Positions 52,732-58,054 of a stretch of 58,054 nucleotides of DNA are shown here, piece after piece. The notes beneath the pieces were generated by a model. The model ran no database searches, was not told the origin of the DNA, and worked only from the letters and a program-made list of their open reading frames with translations. The position numbers and the translations under genes are program-made. The stretch comes from Gammaproteobacteria bacterium (GTDB lineage: Bacteria; Pseudomonadota; Gammaproteobacteria; Ga0077536): assembly GCA_020845935.1 (NCBI GenBank), contig JADLEV010000053.1, forward strand, positions 1 to 58,054, given 5' to 3'. Numbering within the stretch: position 1 is the stretch's first letter; every line of letters starts with the position of its first letter.

Positions 52732-52766
52732 CCAAGGAAGCTCTGATTAAGTCAGAGCTTCCTTGG
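52732..52766. repeat. perfect 15-bp inverted repeat (hairpin), terminator or insertion-element end
   Basis: CCAAGGAAGCTCTGA-TTAAG-TCAGAGCTTCCTTGG in a roughly 350-bp non-coding gap. Confidence 0.8.
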
Positions 52767-53056
52767 GCTTGCATCGGGCCGGCCTCAAACGGCCATAAGA
52801 AAACGCCATTTTTCTTCTGGCCCGGATCAGGGCTCCCTAGCCCCGTCGAAGTTCCAGTTCACCACACACCACCGGATCGCATGGGTCAATTGCTGCTCGT
52901 GGATCGGGTCCAGGCTTCGCTGTCACTGGTTCACGCCCGGCAGCGGCGGTTGGGGTTGTGTGGGTCCGTTGTAGGCGAGGCCCCGCCCGTTCAGTAGACT
53001 TGGCCGCGAGTCGCCGCCGACTCGCCACCATGATCCCTGTAGTCGCGGAGTTCAGC

Positions 53057-54910
53057 ATGCCTCAATACCGTTCCCGAACCTCCACCCATGGCCGCAACAT
53101 GGCCGGCGCACGCGCGCTGTGGCGCGCCACTGGCATCCAGGAGGAAGATTTCGGCAAGCCCATCATTGCCGTAGTCAATTCGTTCACCCAGTTCGGGCCC
53201 GGCCATGTCCATCTGCGTGACGTCGGTCAGTTGGTCGCGCGCGAGATCGAGGCCGCCGGCGGCCTCGCCAAGGAGTTCAACACGATCGCCATCGATGATG
53301 GCATCGCGATGGGCCACGGCGGCATGCTGTACTCGCTGCCGTCACGCGAACTGATCGCCGATTCGGTCGAATACATGGTCAATGCCCATACCGCCGATGC
53401 GATGGTCTGCATCTCTAACTGCGACAAGATCACACCGGGCATGCTGATGGCGGCGATGCGGCTGAATATCCCGGCGGTGTTCGTCTCCGGCGGGCCGATG
53501 GAAGCCGGCAAGGTGCGCTGGCACGGAGAGGAACGTGCGGTCGATCTAATCGACGCGATGATCGAGGCCGGCGACGATCGCAATACCGACGCCGAGGTCG
53601 CGGCGATGGAACGCTCGGCCTGTCCGACCTGCGGCTCCTGCTCTGGCATGTTCACGGCCAACTCGATGAACTGCCTGGCCGAGGCCCTTGGTCTGGCGTT
53701 ACCCGGCAATGGTTCGTTGCTGGCAACGCACGTCGATCGCAAGGAACTGTTCCTGCGTGCCGGCCGACTCATCGTCGATCTCTGCCGGCGCTACTACGAG
53801 CAGGACGACGCCAACGTATCGCCGCGCGCGATCGCGTCGTTTGCCGCATTCGAAAATGCGATGAGTCTCGATGTCGCGATGGGCGGATCGACCAATACCG
53901 TGCTGCATCTGCTGGCGATCGCGCGTGAGGGCGGTGTCGCCTTCACGATGCAGGACATCGATCGCCTGTCGCGCCGCGTGCCGTGTCTCGCCAAGGTCGC
54001 GCCAGCAACACAGGACTACCACATGGAGGACGTGCATCGCGCCGGAGGCGTGCTGGCAATCCTGGGCGAACTCGATCGCGCGGATCTCATCGCACGTGAT
54101 GTGCCGACCGTGCACAGTGCAACACTGGGTGAGGCGCTGGAACTTTGGGACGTAGTGCGCACGCAGAGCACCGCAGTGCACGAGTTCTTCCGCGCGGCGC
54201 CGGGTGGCGTGCCGACACAGACCGCGTTCTCGCAGAACCGACGCTATCCGATACTCGACACCGATCGCGCGCACGGCTGTATTCGCGACCTGGCGCACGC
54301 CTACAGCCGTGATGGTGGACTCGCGGTGCTTTACGGCAACATCGCGCGGGACGGCTGCATCGTGAAGACCGCGGGTGTTGACGAATCGATTCTGAAGTTC
54401 ACCGGCCGCGCCCGGGTTTGTGAGAGCCAGGAAGAGGCGGTAGCACTGATCCTGGGCAACCGGATCGTCGCCGGCGATGTGGTCGTCGTGCGTTATGAAG
54501 GACCGAAAGGCGGGCCCGGCATGCAGGAAATGCTGTATCCGACCTCGTTCCTGAAATCCAAAGGTCTTGGCAAAGTTTGCGCGCTACTGACCGACGGTCG
54601 GTTCTCCGGCGGCACCTCTGGCCTCTCGATCGGTCATTGCTCGCCGGAAGCGGCAGAAGGGGGCGAAATCGCGCTGGTCGATGAGGGAGACACGATCGAG
54701 ATCGACATTCCGAACAGGCGGATACATCTTGCTGTCAGCGACACGGAACTCGCGCAGCGCCGCAAGGCCATGGAAGCCAAAGGTATTGCCGCGTGGCGGC
54801 CGGCGCAGAGACAACGGAGCGTATCGGCGGCACTGCAAGCCTATGCCGCTATGACGACCTCCGCTGCGCATGGCGCGGTGCGCGACGTGACGCGTCTGGC
54901 GCCGCGGTAG
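53057..54910 (+). CDS. ilvD: dihydroxy-acid dehydratase
   Basis: [72 protein letters not shown]. Confidence 0.96.
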   Translation: MPQYRSRTSTHGRNMAGARALWRATGIQEEDFGKPIIAVVNSFTQFGPGHVHLRDVGQLVAREIEAAGGLAKEFNTIAIDDGIAMGHGGMLYSLPSRELIADSVEYMVNAHTADAMVCISNCDKITPGMLMAAMRLNIPAVFVSGGPMEAGKVRWHGEERAVDLIDAMIEAGDDRNTDAEVAAMERSACPTCGSCSGMFTANSMNCLAEALGLALPGNGSLLATHVDRKELFLRAGRLIVDLCRRYYEQDDANVSPRAIASFAAFENAMSLDVAMGGSTNTVLHLLAIAREGGVAFTMQDIDRLSRRVPCLAKVAPATQDYHMEDVHRAGGVLAILGELDRADLIARDVPTVHSATLGEALELWDVVRTQSTAVHEFFRAAPGGVPTQTAFSQNRRYPILDTDRAHGCIRDLAHAYSRDGGLAVLYGNIARDGCIVKTAGVDESILKFTGRARVCESQEEAVALILGNRIVAGDVVVVRYEGPKGGPGMQEMLYPTSFLKSKGLGKVCALLTDGRFSGGTSGLSIGHCSPEAAEGGEIALVDEGDTIEIDIPNRRIHLAVSDTELAQRRKAMEAKGIAAWRPAQRQRSVSAALQAYAAMTTSAAHGAVRDVTRLAPR

Positions 54911-54929
54911 CGTACGCCTGCCGGAGTTC

Positions 54930-55874
54930 TTAACCTGTCAATTGCGCAGCCGGAATGGCTACGCGCGGCAGGATGATGTCGTCGGCGACCGGGCCAAACG
55001 CGGCATCTGGCGGCAGCGCCGCGCGCACCTCGGCCGATGCGGATTGAAGTTCAGCCGCGGAGACCTGCTGCAGGGAGCGGGCTTTCGCCCGAGCAATCCC
55101 CAACACCGTGAGCAATGCACCCGTGGCGCGATCTGCGGCTTCCGGAGTCGCGATCCGCGGCAACGCGGTCGTTGCTGCGCTGCGGAACAATCCCCGTGCG
55201 GCAGGGAGCACCGCGACGCAACCAACGCTATCACCACCGGTCAGCGTCACGTCGCCGGGATTGCCGCCAAAGGCAGCGATGTTGTCGCGTACCCAGCCGA
55301 GCGCATGGACGATGTCGAGCAAGCCTGCGTTACCGGAACCAAGAAATTCGCGCTCGAGCAGTCCTCCGAGATAGGTAAATCCGAATGCGCCGCGGCGATG
55401 TCCGATTCGAACGAGAACCGTGGTCGAGTCTGGTCCTGGCGGCTGCCGTGTTGGCGGGCTCGGGTAATCCCAGTCTTTCGCCGTGACAAGCACCGGCAAC
55501 AGCGATCCTACGGACACGGGAGCAAAAACATCGACACGCAGCGGCCCATCGAAGCGAACGGCATCGCTCCCCTGGTCATTCTCTGTTCGGGCACTTGCCG
55601 GATCGAGGTCCAGCACTTCAGTCCATGATGCAACGGGTCGCGGCGCGACGAAACGATGGATCCCGACATTCGGCGCACCGCAGGGGATACCCGGAAATTC
55701 ACGAATTCCCCCGCGCGTCCACCCGCGAACCGGACCGAGCTTGGTGGCGACGACCAGATCGCCTTCCGCACTGAAGGCTGATTGCGCTCCGAACGCCAAC
55801 GTCATCGCACCAGCGGCGCTGCGGCGAAGCAGTTCCCGTCGAGTCAAACCATCGTTTGCATTGGTCGTCAGCAC
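54930..55874 (-). CDS. truncated/divergent type-B carboxylesterase-like protein with Tat-like signal
   Basis: 314 aa; TRRELLRRSAAGAMTLAFG signal; GPVRGW, DNIAAFGGNPGDVTLTGGDSVG; about 60% of usual family length. Confidence 0.75.
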   Translation of the reverse strand: MLTTNANDGLTRRELLRRSAAGAMTLAFGAQSAFSAEGDLVVATKLGPVRGWTRGGIREFPGIPCGAPNVGIHRFVAPRPVASWTEVLDLDPASARTENDQGSDAVRFDGPLRVDVFAPVSVGSLLPVLVTAKDWDYPSPPTRQPPGPDSTTVLVRIGHRRGAFGFTYLGGLLEREFLGSGNAGLLDIVHALGWVRDNIAAFGGNPGDVTLTGGDSVGCVAVLPAARGLFRSAATTALPRIATPEAADRATGALLTVLGIARAKARSLQQVSAAELQSASAEVRAALPPDAAFGPVADDIILPRVAIPAAQLTG

Positions 55875-55989
55875 TGATCCCCCCGATATCCTGTAACTGC
55901 GTCTGGCATCCTACGAGTTCCGACGGAGCACGCCAATCCGGAGACGACAGCGACGAAGAAAGTGGTGACCGCTCCGGATTCGGGATGCG

Positions 55990-56379
55990 CTACGGCCACA
56001 GCGACAGCCAGCTTGCCACGGATTTCGTCCGCGCGGCGCCAACCACATAGGCGAAGCAGGCAAGGCTGGCTATCCAGGTTGTGGCGCGAATCGTTTTGGT
56101 CCGACCGCGTCGCAACGCGACCAAGCCGAGCAGGATGTAGGCAAGGATACCGAGTAGCTTTGCCGCGAACCAAGGCTGCTGATGTGGCAAGTAGCGCAGC
56201 AAAATTGCGAGCCAGATGCCACTGCCGAGAAAGATCGCATCTACCGTATGTGGCAGGATTCGGGTCAGGCGATGGTTGAGTAGTGGCGATTCCCGCAGCA
56301 TCCACCATCCGCGCAGCAGATATCCGCAAATGCTGAGCACCGCGCAGGTGAGGTGAATGGACTTGAGTGCCGTATACAT
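55990..56379 (-). CDS. SirB2-family integral membrane protein
   Basis: 129 aa; YTALKSIHLTCAVLSICGYLLRGWWML...RILPHTVDAIFLGSGIWLAI. Confidence 0.9.
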   Translation of the reverse strand: MYTALKSIHLTCAVLSICGYLLRGWWMLRESPLLNHRLTRILPHTVDAIFLGSGIWLAILLRYLPHQQPWFAAKLLGILAYILLGLVALRRGRTKTIRATTWIASLACFAYVVGAARTKSVASWLSLWP

Positions 56380-56472
56380 GAGGAAAAGGCCGGCGGGAAT
56401 GGACGCCGCCGGCCGGATATGTCGCTATGAGCTAGCAGTTGGTCCGATGTAACCGTGCGCCGCGTCTCTTGT

Positions 56473-57504
56473 TCACTGGCGCGACACGTCGCGAGGCTTG
56501 TCCGACATGCCTTCCTCCCAGGTACTCCAACCAGAGTTCATCCCATACGGCGATCGCTCCAGAATCGCTTCGATCCGTTTTATTTGGCCTTTCTCGATCT
56601 TGAAGAGTTCGGCGATCTGCCAGGTCCAAGGCTGCACCGGGCCAGCGGTCGCGGTCCTGCCGTCAGGTGTCTTGAAAGTACGGTTGGCGCCACCCGAGTG
56701 GTCAAAGAACGCAAAGCTGAACACGATACCGCGTTCACGGTCGATCGCGACAAAACGGCGATCGCGGATACGGTTCACGAAATGGATAAGCCCAGACTGG
56801 AACTGCTCCTTGCAACTCCATTGCGACGAGTAGACCGACGCAGTCTTGGGATCCGGTCGCTGCTCACCAGCCGGGGTAGGCACGTTGGTCGCGCGGCTAC
56901 CGTTCTCATAGCGTTCACAGTCTTCGGTAAACGGGTAATAGCCCTTGCCATCGTTCTTCTGCATCCCGGCAAAATAGTAATTGGCGGTCTTGACCAGATC
57001 GGCACGCGACATGCGCTCGGCTTCCGGGATTGCTTCGAGGTAGACCGGATGCGGCCGTTCCATCGCTAACACGCGCTTCGCGGCATCCTCATTGCGAACG
57101 ATGAACTGTTCTATCTCGGCGATCTCGCCACCCGTGATCTTAAGCCGCAGTGCAATCAGAGCTGTCGTGGCCTTGTCCGGCTCACGATGGTCCTCTTCTA
57201 TCGTGCCAAGGAACGCAACTTGTCCGGCCTCGACATCGGTAGTGAACAGGCGGTAGCCGCCATGCCCTTTCATCGTGTTCCACAAGCCGTCGCCGATCGT
57301 CAGGCGTTGTGCGTTCTCGGTAAAGCGCACATTTCGCGCCAACGGAACTCGAGTAGGCTCGTTCGCCACCACCGCGTCGAAATAGCGATCGACAAAGCCT
57401 TCGAGGCAGGCTCGGTCGCAGCTACTGGTTTGCGAACGGACGGTACTCGCGAGCAACAGCAGCACAAGCCCGAGAAACGCGGGTTGGTATGGCGGTGTCT
57501 TCAT
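56473..57504 (-). CDS. secreted protein of unknown function (possible SnoaL/NTF2-like repeats)
   Basis: 343 aa; signal peptide; CLEGFVDRYFDAVVANEPTRVPLARNVRFTENAQRLTIGDGLW. Confidence 0.75.
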   Translation of the reverse strand: MKTPPYQPAFLGLVLLLLASTVRSQTSSCDRACLEGFVDRYFDAVVANEPTRVPLARNVRFTENAQRLTIGDGLWNTMKGHGGYRLFTTDVEAGQVAFLGTIEEDHREPDKATTALIALRLKITGGEIAEIEQFIVRNEDAAKRVLAMERPHPVYLEAIPEAERMSRADLVKTANYYFAGMQKNDGKGYYPFTEDCERYENGSRATNVPTPAGEQRPDPKTASVYSSQWSCKEQFQSGLIHFVNRIRDRRFVAIDRERGIVFSFAFFDHSGGANRTFKTPDGRTATAGPVQPWTWQIAELFKIEKGQIKRIEAILERSPYGMNSGWSTWEEGMSDKPRDVSRQ

Positions 57505-57587
57505 CGAAGCCTTCTCCTCAGGGCAATTTGTTCGTGGCTAGACACGACTGGAGGTTAAACCGTATCACGAAGCCATCCCGTTGCGAC

Positions 57588-57622
57588 AAAAAAAAACCCG
57601 GAACGCGTGAGCGTTCCGGGTT
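57588..57622 (-). terminator. rho-independent terminator of rRNA operon
   Basis: CCCGGAACGC-GTGA-GCGTTCCGGG stem-loop followed (minus strand) by T9. Confidence 0.9.
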
Positions 57623-57633
57623 CTCTGTTTGAA

Positions 57634-57752
57634 TGCCTGGCAATGACCTACTCTCGCATGCCTAATGACACACTACCATCGGCGCTAAGCAGTTTCACTT
57701 CTGAGTTCGGGATGGGATCAGGTGGTTCCCGCTTGCTATGGTCGCCAGGCAA
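57634..57752 (-). rRNA. rrf: 5S ribosomal RNA
   Basis: Minus-strand TGCCTGGCGACCATAGCAAGCGGGAACCACCTGATCCC...GTAGGTCATTGCCAGGCA. Confidence 0.95.
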
Positions 57753-57866
57753 ATCGTTGGCGGAGGGCATCACAAGTTGAGCCGCTCCGCTGCAATCGGC
57801 GATTCGTAAAGGCGTGTGGATACCTGCATTCGCAGTTCACTTCATTCGGAATGTTTTGGTGTTATA

Positions 57867-58054
<188 letters not shown>

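Overview
This is a GC-rich proteobacterial chromosomal window of about 58 kb. It ends in the 3' part of an rRNA operon on the minus strand (5S plus the 3' end of 23S). Nearly all of the window is protein-coding, with many long shadow ORFs antisense to the real genes. From left to right it contains: (i) three overlapping alpha/beta-hydrolase genes with a LysR regulator; (ii) an adaptor / RND permease / Ca-type P-type ATPase / DsbA-like run; (iii) two aldehyde dehydrogenases and a PaaX-family regulator, divergent from a PadBCD-like molybdopterin oxidoreductase operon; (iv) a ModE/PBP-like regulator divergent from a complete NAD-dependent formate dehydrogenase operon (fdsGBACD), then a di-haem oxidoreductase and ModE; (v) an aldehyde dehydrogenase, PepSY/cytochrome b561 and glcDEF; (vi) a nirS (cytochrome cd1) cluster with NapC/NirT, ethylbenzene-dehydrogenase-type and cupredoxin partners, preceded by an FNR/NnrR-like box; (vii) a FadL porin; (viii) a compact four-gene module (acyl-CoA-dehydrogenase-fold protein, OsmC-like, cytosolic PhnD-like, core MetE-like); (ix) two SDRs, a cytochrome c and a divergent PQQ dehydrogenase with a lanthanide-type DxD motif; (x) ilvD, a truncated carboxylesterase, a SirB2 protein and the rRNA genes. 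The most interesting leads are the four-gene MetE-like module, the RND permease that appears to lack its proton-relay residues, the PaaX/PadBCD divergon, and the predicted lanthanide-dependent PQQ dehydrogenase without the usual vicinal cysteines. All homology statements come from recognised motifs and remembered family sequences; no database search was run.
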